Below, in pieces: positions 26,451 through 34,750 of a stretch of 64,000 bases of DNA (position 1 is its first letter; every line of letters begins with the position of its first letter). The stretch comes from JBNAGF01 sp049801055 (GTDB taxonomy: Bacteria > Pseudomonadota > Alphaproteobacteria > Rhodobacterales > Rhodobacteraceae). Below the pieces are notes generated by a model. That model was not told where the DNA came from. It saw only the letters and a list, made by a program, of their open reading frames with translations, and searched no databases. Where the stretch lies: assembly GCF_049801055.1 (NCBI RefSeq), contig NZ_JBNAGF010000004.1, positions 248,001-312,000 of the forward strand. The letters are read 5' to 3'. The position numbers were made by a program, and so were the translations under genes.

Positions 26451-27560
26451 ATGCGGTTCATTTTGATCATCCTTGGGATGGGCCTGTTAACCGGTTGTAC
26501 GAACCGGAGCTATACCCCAACAGTGCCCGAGGCGCTGGAAGTCGGCACACCTTACACGGTATTTGCTGCCAGCAGCCGCGCCAAAGATTCTAAGGGCACA
26601 TTCGGACATGAACGGTCGTCTCAGACCAGCTTGCTGGAGCTTACGGTTTCCATTCCACCGTCGCACAAACCGGGGGAACTGGACTTTGCCTATGCCAATC
26701 CAAAGCCCGATACCCAGTTCACCATGGCGGAGCGCAAGCAGTTTTCGTCACCCGCAGAGTTTCAGTCCCGGCTGAGAGAAAAGATCAGAGAAAACGGCTC
26801 TAATGCGCGCGAAGTTACGGTTTTTGTACACGGCTACAACGCCACACAGGCAGAAACGGCATTCCGGGCGGCACAGCTCGCACATGACATTGATCTTCCC
26901 GGAGCTCTGGTGATTTACTCCTGGCCCAGCCGCGGAAAACCATTTGGATATGCTTACGACTCCGACAGCATGTTGTTTGCCCGCGATGGACTGGAGCAAT
27001 TGCTCAACCATCTCCGCGGTTCAGGGGTGGAGAACATCATTCTTGTTGCCCATTCGATGGGGAGCGCGCTTTCTCTAGAAACCTTGCGTCAGGCTGAAAT
27101 CCGTGAACCGGGATGGGCCGAAAAAACGCTGGCCGGTGTGGTGCTCATCTCTCCCGATCTCGATGTTGATGTGTTCCGCACCCAGATGTCGAGGTTCGAG
27201 ACAGTTCCGCAGCCATTCATTCTGATGGTTTCTGAAAAGGACAAGGCTTTGAACTTGTCCAGCCGGCTGCGAGGAACAACTGAGCGAAAACGTTTAGGGA
27301 ACTCAAGCGATCTCAGTCAGCTTTCGGACCTTCCGATTGAGGTGATTGATACAACGGAATTCAGCAGCGATGCCTATTCATCCCATTTCGTAGCGGCCAC
27401 CTCGCCTGCCCTGTTGGCCATTTTTGACGATTTGCGCCGCATGGGTCGAACTTTCGGTCCGAACGGGGTGCTCAACGAACAAATGTTGCCCGGTGTGACA
27501 ATCAGAAAAGATCAGGCAACCCGAACAACGATTTCGGCCCCTAACGAACCTTCTCACTGA
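26451..27560 (+). CDS. Alpha/beta hydrolase lipoprotein (DUF900 family)
   Basis: 369 residues from the ATG at 26451. A lipoprotein signal is clear: MRFILIILGMGLLTGCTN with the lipobox LTGC, so Cys17 is probably lipidated and the protein anchored to a membrane facing the periplasm. The DUF900 alpha/beta hydrolase core shows VFVHGYN (oxyanion region) and LVAHSMGSAL (nucleophilic Ser in GxSxG), with a late His near SHFVAA. Substrate unknown. It lies 48 bp after hslU, with GGAGA before the start, and is convergent with the smr gene. Confidence 0.85.
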   Translation: MRFILIILGMGLLTGCTNRSYTPTVPEALEVGTPYTVFAASSRAKDSKGTFGHERSSQTSLLELTVSIPPSHKPGELDFAYANPKPDTQFTMAERKQFSSPAEFQSRLREKIRENGSNAREVTVFVHGYNATQAETAFRAAQLAHDIDLPGALVIYSWPSRGKPFGYAYDSDSMLFARDGLEQLLNHLRGSGVENIILVAHSMGSALSLETLRQAEIREPGWAEKTLAGVVLISPDLDVDVFRTQMSRFETVPQPFILMVSEKDKALNLSSRLRGTTERKRLGNSSDLSQLSDLPIEVIDTTEFSSDAYSSHFVAATSPALLAIFDDLRRMGRTFGPNGVLNEQMLPGVTIRKDQATRTTISAPNEPSH

Positions 27561-27569
27561 TCGCCCCGT

Positions 27570-28157
27570 TCAGCGTGTGCGGCGCAGGTAGACATAGAAT
27601 GCGCCGTCACCGCCATGACTGACATGCGCCGGCGAAACCTGAAGAACAGCCTGAGCGAGTGGCGGCATCGCCAGCCATTGGGGCACCTGATGACGCAAAA
27701 CCCCGCGCGGAGCTGGTATGGGGCCGTCGTCAGGTTTTGACTTTCCCTTTCCGGTAATCACCAAAACCAGCCGCTTGCCCGATGCCTGTGCCGAAAGAAT
27801 GAACCGGATCAGCGTGGGATGGGCCGAGTTCAACCTCATTCCGTGCAGATCAAGTTTTCCTTCCGGCGACAGTTTACCACGCTTCATCCTTTGAAAAGAT
27901 TTCCGGTCCATTTGAACTGGCGAACTGTTCAGGGATTCCGAAAGTGTCGGCTTGAGGTGATGTTTGACTGGTTTCGATTGAACGGATTCGCCCACTGAAA
28001 ATTTGTCTAAGCGCGGAACAGGGTGCTTCGTCGGTTTCGGCTTTGGCAACGGGCTCTGCGATCCGGCTGTTCTTCGCTCGGGATGCAGGCGTTCGGCTTG
28101 CTCTACAACTTTGTGCCACAGTTCCACTTCATCTGGTGTCAGGCGTCTTCGGGTCAT
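27570..28157 (-). CDS. Smr-domain protein
   Basis: 195 residues from the ATG that overlaps the mltA stop (TGATG). The N-terminal half is polar and linker-like; the C-terminal Smr domain has the signatures LDLHGMRLNSAH and LVITGKGKS, and ends HGGDGAFYVYLRR. Stand-alone Smr proteins of the YdaL type are nucleases or DNA/RNA binders, with some linked to ribosome rescue. Which applies here cannot be told. It is coupled to mltA, as in other Rhodobacterales. Confidence 0.9.
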   Translation of the reverse strand: MTRRRLTPDEVELWHKVVEQAERLHPERRTAGSQSPLPKPKPTKHPVPRLDKFSVGESVQSKPVKHHLKPTLSESLNSSPVQMDRKSFQRMKRGKLSPEGKLDLHGMRLNSAHPTLIRFILSAQASGKRLVLVITGKGKSKPDDGPIPAPRGVLRHQVPQWLAMPPLAQAVLQVSPAHVSHGGDGAFYVYLRRTR

Positions 28158-29203
28158 CAGGTCCCGTCCGGCAACAGGGCATACGCCCGTTGAATCGGCA
28201 GCAAAACCACCATACGCCCCGGATCTCGCAGGCGACCCGCTGCTTCTCCAGCCGCATCTCCCGTGCCAAAGAAAATATCTGCCCTTTGGGCGCCTTTGAT
28301 TGCAGATCCGGTATCCTGCGCAATCATCAGCCGGCGCATCTTTCCCATACCGTCTTTCTCGATCCAAACCGGTGCACCCAAGGGCACAAAGGCCGGATCA
28401 ACAGCAATTGACCTTAGCGGCACAACCGACCTGTTCATTGCGCCAAGCGGCCCGTCACTGCTGGCGACCCCACGAACACGGCGAAAGAAGACATAGGAAG
28501 GGTTATGAAACAGAAGCTCTTCGCCGGCTGCAGGATTGCGGCGAACCCAGTTCTTGATCACCTGCGCACTCACTTGATGCGCCCCGAAAATTCCCCTTCG
28601 AACAAGCTCTACCCCGATCGACCGGTAGGGGTGTCCGTTAGCACCGCCATATCCGACCCTGATCGAGCTTCCGTTTGAAAGGCGTATTCGGCCGGAACCC
28701 TGAATCTGGAGAAAAAACAGTTCGACCGGGTCATCGACCCATGCAATCTCCAGGCCACGGCCTTTCATTACGTCTGATGTAAGAATATCTCGCCGAGAGA
28801 GCCAGGGATTTGCCGACCGAGCCTCGGGCGGCATTTTGTAAACCGGGTAACGAAATTGCGCCGTTTGCGTTCGAGATCCATCCAGCTCCGGTTCAAAATA
28901 GCCCGTAAACAGGGCCTCTTTGCCATCGGAGATCTCAACCGGGCGAAAAAAGAGTTCAAAAAACGCGCGGGCCGTATCCGGCTTCTGAACCTGAGCGACA
29001 GCGCATAGTGAGCGCCAATCAGGATCGTCAAAATCCTTGCAGGTCGTCAGAAACGTATCCAGCGCGGCGACATGATCGTCTTGCGCCCAGCCGTCGAGCT
29101 GATCGAAGGACAAAATCCGATGAGTGACGTCTTCATTGGCAGAAGCCCCCGTGGCGGTCATGACGGCACCCGCCAGGATCGCCGCGCGGAGCACTTCACT
29201 CAC
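28157..29203 (-). CDS. mltA: Membrane-bound lytic murein transglycosylase A
   Basis: 348 residues. A short signal sequence (MSEVLRAAILAGAVMTATGASA) exports it to the periplasm; no lipobox cysteine is seen, unlike the E. coli enzyme. Family landmarks are LFTGYFEPELDGSR, VELFFLQIQGSGRI, GYGGANGHPYRSIG and the 3D-domain segment IAQDTGSAIKGAQRADIFFG with its catalytic Asp. It cleaves the glycan strand to 1,6-anhydromuropeptides, the material that the AmgK/MurU route upstream could help recycle. It overlaps tim44 by 4 bp. Confidence 0.96.
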   Translation of the reverse strand: MSEVLRAAILAGAVMTATGASANEDVTHRILSFDQLDGWAQDDHVAALDTFLTTCKDFDDPDWRSLCAVAQVQKPDTARAFFELFFRPVEISDGKEALFTGYFEPELDGSRTQTAQFRYPVYKMPPEARSANPWLSRRDILTSDVMKGRGLEIAWVDDPVELFFLQIQGSGRIRLSNGSSIRVGYGGANGHPYRSIGVELVRRGIFGAHQVSAQVIKNWVRRNPAAGEELLFHNPSYVFFRRVRGVASSDGPLGAMNRSVVPLRSIAVDPAFVPLGAPVWIEKDGMGKMRRLMIAQDTGSAIKGAQRADIFFGTGDAAGEAAGRLRDPGRMVVLLPIQRAYALLPDGT

Positions 29204-29856
29204 CCGTCCGTAGCGACCAGACGCCAGTTCGGATCATCCGAACCCATGACCCGGGAAAATGTCCACGTATCTTTCTGCCGCTTGACGGCATTGGGATTGC
29301 CTTCGACGATATCTCCGCCCCGATCACGAACAACCGAAGTCAATTCACCCACGAACCGCATGGTGATCTCGGCCTTGTTGCTGTCCTTGTCAAAGGCCGC
29401 GTCCAGAACCGAGGTTTCACGGACGCCTACAAACTCGGCTTCGACTGTCAGACCCTGATCTTCTCGTGCGGACACGCCGGCCACGAACGCCTCGAACACA
29501 TCTTCGGCGAGCAACGGTTCAATTTCGGACAGGTTGCCGTTCTCAAAGCCCATCACAATCATTTCATACGCGCCGCGTGCACCCTGAACAAAGTCAGTAA
29601 CCGAAAAGGTTGGTTCGATCCGCTTCATTGCTGCCAGCGTCTGAGCCTGCGGGCTGTCTTCGGCAACGTGATCGGTAATGTCGCGGTCCGGGCCTCCCTC
29701 AATCACCTCAAAGTCCCGACGAGATTTGCGCTCCTGCTGCTGCGGCAAGGGCGGTTTCTCAAAACCTTCACGGGTTCCGAGCACACTCTTCAGGCGCAAA
29801 ATCAGGAACACGGCAATGCCGGCGAGAACCAGAAGCTGGATCAGCGGTGAATTCAT
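29200..29856 (-). CDS. Tim44-domain membrane protein
   Basis: 218 residues with one N-terminal membrane segment (about residues 5-24, LIQLLVLAGIAVFLILRL) and a C-terminal Tim44-like domain (FSVTDFVQGARGAYEMIVMGFENGN onward). Bacterial TimA-like homologues are common in alphaproteobacteria and are regarded as ancestral to mitochondrial Tim44; their job is not settled. The gene is divergent from fxsA, beside secB, and shares an operon with mltA and smr. The ribosome-binding site AGAGGT is five bases from the ATG. Confidence 0.9.
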   Translation of the reverse strand: MNSPLIQLLVLAGIAVFLILRLKSVLGTREGFEKPPLPQQQERKSRRDFEVIEGGPDRDITDHVAEDSPQAQTLAAMKRIEPTFSVTDFVQGARGAYEMIVMGFENGNLSEIEPLLAEDVFEAFVAGVSAREDQGLTVEAEFVGVRETSVLDAAFDKDSNKAEITMRFVGELTSVVRDRGGDIVEGNPNAVKRQKDTWTFSRVMGSDDPNWRLVATDG

Positions 29857-29965
29857 ATCGACCTCTTGTCAGGCGTTAGGCTTTGTAAGCATATCCCTGG
29901 ATCACTATGTAGGGGACAGGCGGGGGCAAGTCCACCGTCCACCACACTGTAAAGGACAACTCAAA

Positions 29966-30472
29966 ATGTATCTGTTTCTGGCCTTCTTGCTGGTGCCGAT
30001 CATCGAAATTGCCCTGTTCATACAGGTCGGCGGTTTGATCGGGCTCTGGCCGACTTTGGGAGTTGTCGTATTGACCGCAGTTTTGGGCACTACGCTCATG
30101 CGGACACAAGGTCGCATGGCGATGGGGCAGGTTCAAAACGCGTTTAACCGGCTGGATGACCCGACCGAACCTTTGGCCCATGGGGCTATGATCTTGGTTG
30201 CGGGTGTCCTGCTGTTGACACCCGGTTTCTTCACGGACGCTGTTGGGTTCGCATTGCTGATGCCACCGATACGCATTGGCGTATTCAAGTATTTACGCAG
30301 CAAGGTGACAATTACCCAGTTCCAGATGGGCGGGCAGGCCGGGTTTCACGATTTCCGACAGGGTGATTCCCAGCTGGGAGACATCATCGACGGAGAGGCC
30401 ACAGAGGTTCACCCAAACCGCGAACCTACAACAGGCCCATCAGGTTGGGTTGAAGGTCCTGACCGGCATTGA
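29966..30472 (+). CDS. fxsA: FxsA family membrane protein
   Basis: 168 residues from the ATG at 29966, with AAAGGA nine bases upstream. Hydrophobic segments fill the first ~110 residues: MYLFLAFLLVPIIEIALFIQ, LGVVVLTAVLGTTLMRTQG and MILVAGVLLLTPGFFTDAVG are the FxsA signature. A hydrophilic tail follows. FxsA is known in E. coli for easing F-plasmid exclusion of phage T7; its native role is unclear. It is divergent from tim44 and 52 bp ahead of secB. Confidence 0.92.
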   Translation: MYLFLAFLLVPIIEIALFIQVGGLIGLWPTLGVVVLTAVLGTTLMRTQGRMAMGQVQNAFNRLDDPTEPLAHGAMILVAGVLLLTPGFFTDAVGFALLMPPIRIGVFKYLRSKVTITQFQMGGQAGFHDFRQGDSQLGDIIDGEATEVHPNREPTTGPSGWVEGPDRH

Positions 30473-30524
30473 GGTGACCGGGGCAAGCTGGTAAGCAAGG
30501 CCGACCAATTCTCAGGAGCCAACA

Positions 30525-31028
30525 ATGTCCGATACTTCTGCCCAAGAAGGTAGCCAGACCCAACAAGCGCCGCAGGTTCAAATGCGGGTTCTCGGTCAGT
30601 ACATCCGCGATCTGTCTTTCGAAAACGTGATGGCCCAAAAGGGCGCATCCGGCGAAGTGCAGCCTGATATCAATGTTCAGGTCAATCTGGACGCAAAAAA
30701 GCGGCCCGCCGATCATCAGTTTGAAGTGATGGTCAAACTGAACGTCTCTTCGAAAGCTAAGGGGATGGAAGACGTCTTGTTCCTTTTGGAACTGGAATAC
30801 GTCGGCGTTTTCCACATCGAGGGGGTCGCTGACGATCAGATGCATCCGTTCCTTTTGATCGAATGCCCCCGGATGTTGTTCCCGTTCTTGCGTCGTATTG
30901 TGAGCGACGTTACCCGGGACGGCGGATATCCGCCGCTCAATCTCGACAACATCGATTTTGTTTCGCTCTACCGCGCCGAACTTCTGCGCCGTCAGAAAGA
31001 ACAGGCCGAGCAACAAGCCACGGTCTGA
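30525..31028 (+). CDS. secB: Protein-export chaperone SecB
   Basis: 167 residues. QVQMRVLGQYIRDLSFENV at the start, then EVMVKLNVSSKAKG, LEYVGVFHIEGV and the C-terminal SDVTRDGGYPPLNLDNIDFVSLY are all classic SecB. It is a tetrameric cytoplasmic chaperone that keeps precursor proteins unfolded and passes them to SecA. The ribosome-binding site AGGAG precedes the ATG. It is convergent with dnaQ, and the shared hairpin at 31039-31064 separates them. Confidence 0.97.
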   Translation: MSDTSAQEGSQTQQAPQVQMRVLGQYIRDLSFENVMAQKGASGEVQPDINVQVNLDAKKRPADHQFEVMVKLNVSSKAKGMEDVLFLLELEYVGVFHIEGVADDQMHPFLLIECPRMLFPFLRRIVSDVTRDGGYPPLNLDNIDFVSLYRAELLRRQKEQAEQQATV

Positions 31029-31038
31029 ACAGGGTCCA

Positions 31039-31064
31039 GCGCCTGTCCGGAGACGGTCAGGCGC
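31039..31064. terminator. Hairpin between secB and dnaQ
   Basis: GCGCCTG pairs with CAGGCGC (7 bp), with an inner CCG/CGG stem around GAGA after a T/T mismatch, followed by GTTTCC. It lies 10 bp after the secB stop and includes the dnaQ stop codon. It probably ends the secB transcript and may serve both genes. Confidence 0.55.
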
Positions 31065-31782
31065 GTTTCCACACCGGGTTTTCGCCCAGCTTTGTCACGA
31101 ATTCATCATGTGCTGCTTTTTCATCAGCCGTGAGTCTCGAAGGCAAAGGCGCATTTCTCGGTTTGGGCCGCCAAGCATCCGAAACAGTTTTGTCTGAACC
31201 AGCCGAACTGACCGACAAAGCGAAATCCGGCTGACGGCCACCAATCAGCTCGAGATATACTTCCGCCAAGATTTCAGAATCGAGTAAGGCTCCGTGCAAT
31301 GTCCGCGAAGAGTTATCGATCCCGAAGCGACGACACAGTGCATCCAAAGAGGCAGGCGATCCCGGGAAGCGCTGGCGCGCGATTGCCAAGGTATCGATCG
31401 CCCTTTCCCATGCAAGTTCCGGCAAACCCATCCAGCGAAGTTCGGCGTTGAGGAACTTCATGTCAAAAGCCGCGTTGTGGATCACCAGCTTGGCATCGCC
31501 CACAAAATCGAAAAAGTCCTTACCGATCTTCTCGAATACAGGTTTGTCTTTCAGTGTTACAGCGCCCGGGGCAGGGGGTTGCGGCGGGTCCAGCAGATCC
31601 GGTCCGATACCGTGAACCTGAAACGCGTCCTGCGGCATGGACCGCAGCGGGTTGATATACTGGTGGTAGGTTTCGCCGGTTGGCATGTGATTTAAGAGCT
31701 CAAGGCAACCGATTTCGACGATACGGTCACCGCCCTCAGGATCGAAGCCTGTGGTCTCGGTGTCGAGAACGATTTCACGCAT
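31057..31782 (-). CDS. dnaQ: DNA polymerase III epsilon subunit (3'-5' proofreading exonuclease)
   Basis: 241 residues. The DEDDh exonuclease motifs are seen: Exo I IVLDTETTGFDPEGGDRIVEIG, Exo II LVIHNAAFDMKFLNAEL, and Exo III HGALLDSEILAEVYLEL with the catalytic His. The C-terminal tail (from about 195) would bind the polymerase alpha subunit. It proofreads replication errors in the replisome. It overlaps coaE by 8 bp and ends the maf-aroE-coaE-dnaQ operon that runs away from the origin. Confidence 0.96.
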   Translation of the reverse strand: MREIVLDTETTGFDPEGGDRIVEIGCLELLNHMPTGETYHQYINPLRSMPQDAFQVHGIGPDLLDPPQPPAPGAVTLKDKPVFEKIGKDFFDFVGDAKLVIHNAAFDMKFLNAELRWMGLPELAWERAIDTLAIARQRFPGSPASLDALCRRFGIDNSSRTLHGALLDSEILAEVYLELIGGRQPDFALSVSSAGSDKTVSDAWRPKPRNAPLPSRLTADEKAAHDEFVTKLGENPVWKRA

Positions 31783-32368
31783 GCTTCATTCCTTCTCTTA
31801 TCTCAGCCACGATCTGCTGAACCTGGAGGCGCGCATGCGCAAGCGTGTCCGTAACAATGACGTATTCCGAGCGCGCTCGCTTCTCGGCATCTGGCATCTG
31901 CTGCGCCACGATATGAGCAAACTGATCTTCGGTCATTGTTCCGCGTTCCAACACCCGGGTTTTCTGAGTTTCTGGATCGACAGACACGCATGCAACGGCA
32001 TCCATCGCGGCATCCCCTCCTGTTTCAAAGAGCAGGGGAATATCAAAGACCATGATATCCGCCTTGGAGTTCATTCGAAACTCGGCTCGATCTCTGGCAA
32101 CAAGCGGATGGACGATCCGTTCGATTTCTCTGAGGGCATCAGGCCGTCCCGCCAGTATGGATTTAAGTACCTGCCGATCAACCTGATCATCAATCACTGC
32201 TTTCGGAAAGGCTTGCCGCATCTCTTCAACTGCTGCACCACCCCTAGAGTAAAGCCTGTGGACAGCGGCATCAGCATCCCAGACGTCGCACCCCTGGTCG
32301 GCAAACAACTTTGCTGTTGTGCTCTTTCCCATCCCGATTGAGCCGGTGAGACCCAGTGCAAAACTCAT
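31775..32368 (-). CDS. coaE: Dephospho-CoA kinase
   Basis: 197 residues. The P-loop GLTGSIGMGKSTTAKLFADQG is at the N-terminus, with VWDADAAVHRLY, LVARDRAEF and DIPLLFETGGD following. It phosphorylates dephospho-CoA in the last step of coenzyme A synthesis, in the cytoplasm. It overlaps aroE by 4 bp (ATGA) upstream and dnaQ by 8 bp downstream, so the genes are translationally linked. Confidence 0.97.
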   Translation of the reverse strand: MSFALGLTGSIGMGKSTTAKLFADQGCDVWDADAAVHRLYSRGGAAVEEMRQAFPKAVIDDQVDRQVLKSILAGRPDALREIERIVHPLVARDRAEFRMNSKADIMVFDIPLLFETGGDAAMDAVACVSVDPETQKTRVLERGTMTEDQFAHIVAQQMPDAEKRARSEYVIVTDTLAHARLQVQQIVAEIREGMKHA

Positions 32369-33198
32369 CGAAGAGCTGCCGCTCGGGTTGCGTTGTCGAC
32401 ATCCGGCCGGGTGCCGAACCAGCGTTCGAAACCAGGAACTGCTTGATGCAAAAGCATTCCCAGTCCATCCACTGTATGACAGCCAGCGTCTTCGGCAACC
32501 TGCAACAAGCGGGTCTTGAGAGGGGCATAAACCAGATCTGTCACCACGGTTCCCCGTACCAACCCGTCCAACGGAACACGCAGCTCTGGTTTACCGATCA
32601 TCCCAAGGGAGGTTGTATTGACAACCAACTTTCCCTCTTCGATCACGTTGCCGGCCTGAACCCAATCAATCACCCGCACTCGCTGCCCAAAATCATCTCG
32701 TAGCTGTTCCGAGCGGACACGCGTTCGGTTCGTCAAAAGGATTTCCGGAACACCGGCATCTATCAAAGAGGCGACAACAGCGCGCGCTGCTCCTCCTGCG
32801 CCTAGAACCACGGCAGGCCCCGACGTCGGGTCCCAGTCTGCGGCTCCATTGCGAAGGTTTTCTATGAAGCCGTAACCATCTGTATTATCTGCATGAATTT
32901 TACCATCTGCCCGAAAGATAAGTGTATTGGCCGCACCAATTAGTGTGGCCCGATCTGTCACCTGATCTGCAAGCGCCAGCACCGTCTCTTTATGCGGGAT
33001 AGTCACGTTGACACCGACAAAGCCTGCCTTCGGCAGGGTTCGCAGGACTTGTTCAAGGTCATCGCGTCCGACATCCATCGGAATGTAGTGACCTTCGATT
33101 CCATATGTCTTTAGCCAATGACGGTGCAGGCGCGGGGACCGCGAGTGCGCTATAGGCGATCCAATTACTCCGGCAAGTGGAATGCGCATATCAGTCAT
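32365..33198 (-). CDS. aroE: Shikimate dehydrogenase (NADP+)
   Basis: 277 residues. The shikimate-binding GSPIAHSRSPRLHRHWL (Ser pair), the catalytic Lys in NVTIPHKETVLALAD, NTDGYGF, and the NADP-binding VVLGAGGAARAVVASL are all present. It reduces 3-dehydroshikimate in aromatic amino-acid synthesis. It overlaps maf upstream and coaE downstream by ATGA. Its place in the origin-proximal operon is conserved across alphaproteobacteria. Confidence 0.97.
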   Translation of the reverse strand: MTDMRIPLAGVIGSPIAHSRSPRLHRHWLKTYGIEGHYIPMDVGRDDLEQVLRTLPKAGFVGVNVTIPHKETVLALADQVTDRATLIGAANTLIFRADGKIHADNTDGYGFIENLRNGAADWDPTSGPAVVLGAGGAARAVVASLIDAGVPEILLTNRTRVRSEQLRDDFGQRVRVIDWVQAGNVIEEGKLVVNTTSLGMIGKPELRVPLDGLVRGTVVTDLVYAPLKTRLLQVAEDAGCHTVDGLGMLLHQAVPGFERWFGTRPDVDNATRAAALR

Positions 33199-33794
33199 TG
33201 ATCGATCACCCCTCTGAGAGCGAGAAAATTCAGTAACTCCAACAAGGGCATACCCAAAACGTTAAAATAGTCGCCGTCAATGCCGCTAAACAGTCTGACC
33301 CCTTCTTCTTCCAGTTTGTAACCTCCGACGGCATGCCGGATGCTGTCCCAGTTTCGGTCGACATAGCTCTGCAAGTACGCGTCACTGCAGTTTCTCATCC
33401 GAAGCCGAACCTGACCGACATGTCGCCAGACAGGTCCACCATCCTGATAGATCACCGCAGCCGACAACAGCATATGCCGCTGCCCACGCATCTGTTTCAG
33501 CTGCGTGACTGCTGTTTCGGGGCTGTCTGGTTTGGACAGCAGGTTTCCGTCAAAATCAAGAACCTGATCACACCCGAGAACCATTGCTTCTGGAAATTTG
33601 TCGCTGACCTTTCGTGCCTTCATCTCAGCCAGTGCATCCGCGATATCTCGCGGTCTGGCATGTTCCGCGAGCAAAGAAGATTTCACGGATTCTTCATCCA
33701 CCCGTGGTTTCTCTATCCGGAAAGGGACCGCTGCGTTGCGTAGCAGGCTTGCCCTGATTTCTGAGCCAGAGGCTAGTATGATGGGGACCGTCAT
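33195..33794 (-). CDS. maf: Maf-like nucleoside triphosphate pyrophosphatase
   Basis: 199 residues from the ATG at 33794 (MTVPIILASGSEIRASLLRNA). The Maf signature SGS.R..LL and the later ADALAEMKARKVSDKF and VLGCDQVLDFDGNLLSKP are present. Maf proteins hydrolyse non-canonical or pyrimidine NTPs and are linked to septum control. The start codon shares one base with a perfect DnaA box (33794-33802), so the gene begins at the very edge of the probable origin. A 22-residue upstream extension would cover that box and has no family similarity. Confidence 0.95.
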   Translation of the reverse strand: MTVPIILASGSEIRASLLRNAAVPFRIEKPRVDEESVKSSLLAEHARPRDIADALAEMKARKVSDKFPEAMVLGCDQVLDFDGNLLSKPDSPETAVTQLKQMRGQRHMLLSAAVIYQDGGPVWRHVGQVRLRMRNCSDAYLQSYVDRNWDSIRHAVGGYKLEEEGVRLFSGIDGDYFNVLGMPLLELLNFLALRGVIDQ

Positions 33795-33802
33795 GTGGAT
33801 AA
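33794..33802 (-). promoter_or_regulatory. DnaA box, perfect
   Basis: TGTGGATAA on the + strand, i.e. TTATCCACA on the - strand, an exact match to the DnaA consensus. Its first base is the A/T pair of the maf start codon. Confidence 0.85.
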
Positions 33803-34038
33803 CAAGGTGGTTTGGCTGCGAGTTTCTTAGGAACCGTTTGTATGACTTTAGGGCTTGCATGCAAGTGTTGCAGATAAGCGAGCGATCATCAGGGATTCGT
33901 TCTTGAGTCTTCCAGTTGGGAAAAGGACAAGTTCCGGGGAATAGTTTGAAGTTACCAATGCAATTTGTTCACATGCTATGAGCTATAACCCTCAAATATG
34001 GACTTCTTAGCTTATTGATATTAAATGATAAATTTAGT

Positions 34039-34047
34039 TTATCCAGA
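34039..34047 (+). promoter_or_regulatory. DnaA box, one mismatch
   Basis: TTATCCAGA differs from TTATCCACA at the eighth base only. It flanks the first AT-rich stretch. Confidence 0.6.
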
Positions 34048-34080
34048 CCCGTGGGTGAAGTTCTGCCAGTTTGCTTTTCA

Positions 34081-34089
34081 TGTGGATAA
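34081..34089 (-). promoter_or_regulatory. DnaA box, perfect
   Basis: TGTGGATAA on the + strand, an exact box on the - strand. It forms an inverted pair with the box at 34107, with 17 bp between them. Confidence 0.85.
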
Positions 34090-34106
34090 TCTTTGGGATG
34101 AAAATT

Positions 34107-34115
34107 TTATCCACG
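34107..34115 (+). promoter_or_regulatory. DnaA box, one mismatch
   Basis: TTATCCACG differs from the consensus at the last base only. It lies beside the second AT-rich stretch (34141-34173), where unwinding would be expected. Confidence 0.65.
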
Positions 34116-34200
34116 GAAATCCTTGATCCAACAAAACCATCAATCTTTCTTTCTATAATTTTTTATTTATTGAGAGTGGGAAGGAACTCGGGGTTACGTG

Positions 34201-34650
34201 ATGACCGATCTGCTTTTCACTCTCTATCCATGGAATAAGGCCATACACATCATGGCTGTTCTTTCTTGGATGGCTGGCTTGTTCTACTTGCCACGTCTCT
34301 TTGTTTACCACGTCGAGCGGGCAGAGCAGGTCGAAGGTGCGCCTGAGATATTTCAGATCATGGAAGAAAAGCTGATCCGCTTCATCATGAAACCGGCGAT
34401 GGTAGCCAGCTGGTTCTTCGGACTAATGATGGTCGTAACACCCGGTATCATTGACTGGGGTTCTGTCTGGCCGTGGACCAAGGGGATATCGGTTGTTGCG
34501 ATGACTTGGTTTCACTTTTGGCTGGAGTTTCGGAGGCGGGAGTTTTTGTCCGGTAAGAACAAACTCTCTGGTCGGCAGTACAGGCTGATGAACGAAGTCC
34601 CAACCGTGCTCATGATCGTGATTGTCTTGTCGGTCATTCTGAAATTTTGA
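34201..34650 (+). CDS. hemJ: Protoporphyrinogen oxidase HemJ (UPF0093)
   Basis: 149 residues from ATG 34201; a GTG at 34198 in the same frame is also possible, since GGAAGGA lies 12-15 bases upstream. Four membrane segments are visible and the family core HIMAVLSWMAGLFYLPRLFVYHVE has the conserved His residues, with KLIRFIMKPAM and LEFRRREFLSGKNKLSGRQYRLMNE later. HemJ oxidises protoporphyrinogen IX in the inner membrane. It is the first rightward gene after the probable origin; hemE and hemH, often nearby in relatives, are absent here. Confidence 0.93.
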   Translation: MTDLLFTLYPWNKAIHIMAVLSWMAGLFYLPRLFVYHVERAEQVEGAPEIFQIMEEKLIRFIMKPAMVASWFFGLMMVVTPGIIDWGSVWPWTKGISVVAMTWFHFWLEFRRREFLSGKNKLSGRQYRLMNEVPTVLMIVIVLSVILKF

Positions 34651-34750
34651 TCCGATAGTTGCAGTGATTTGACTCGCCCGGCTGTGTTGATTATGTCAGA
34701 GGCCAAGCACCCGTCCGGGTAGGCCGACTCTTCCATCTGTTAGAACTCAA

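Larger units (their letters stand above)
33795..34200. other. Probable chromosomal replication origin (oriC)
   Basis: About 400 bp without a gene between maf (leftward) and hemJ (rightward). It holds two perfect DnaA boxes and two with one mismatch (listed separately), two AT-rich stretches (about 34000-34040 and 34141-34173) that could unwind, two GANTC methylation sites (33894-33898 and 33905-33909) and a 12-bp palindrome CTTGCATGCAAG (33854-33865). In Caulobacter and many alphaproteobacteria oriC lies in this same setting, between the maf-aroE-coaE-dnaQ genes and the heme / rho / mnmE / parAB genes. Confidence 0.82.

Noticed and set aside
28158..28367. 70-residue N-terminal extension of the Smr protein
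   Set aside because: It lies inside mltA in another frame; the TGATG overlap gives a standard start.
33865..33973. Additional DnaA boxes at 33869-33877 (TGCAGATAA) and 33965-33973 (TTGTTCACA)
   Set aside because: Each differs from the consensus at two bases; too weak to count without binding data.
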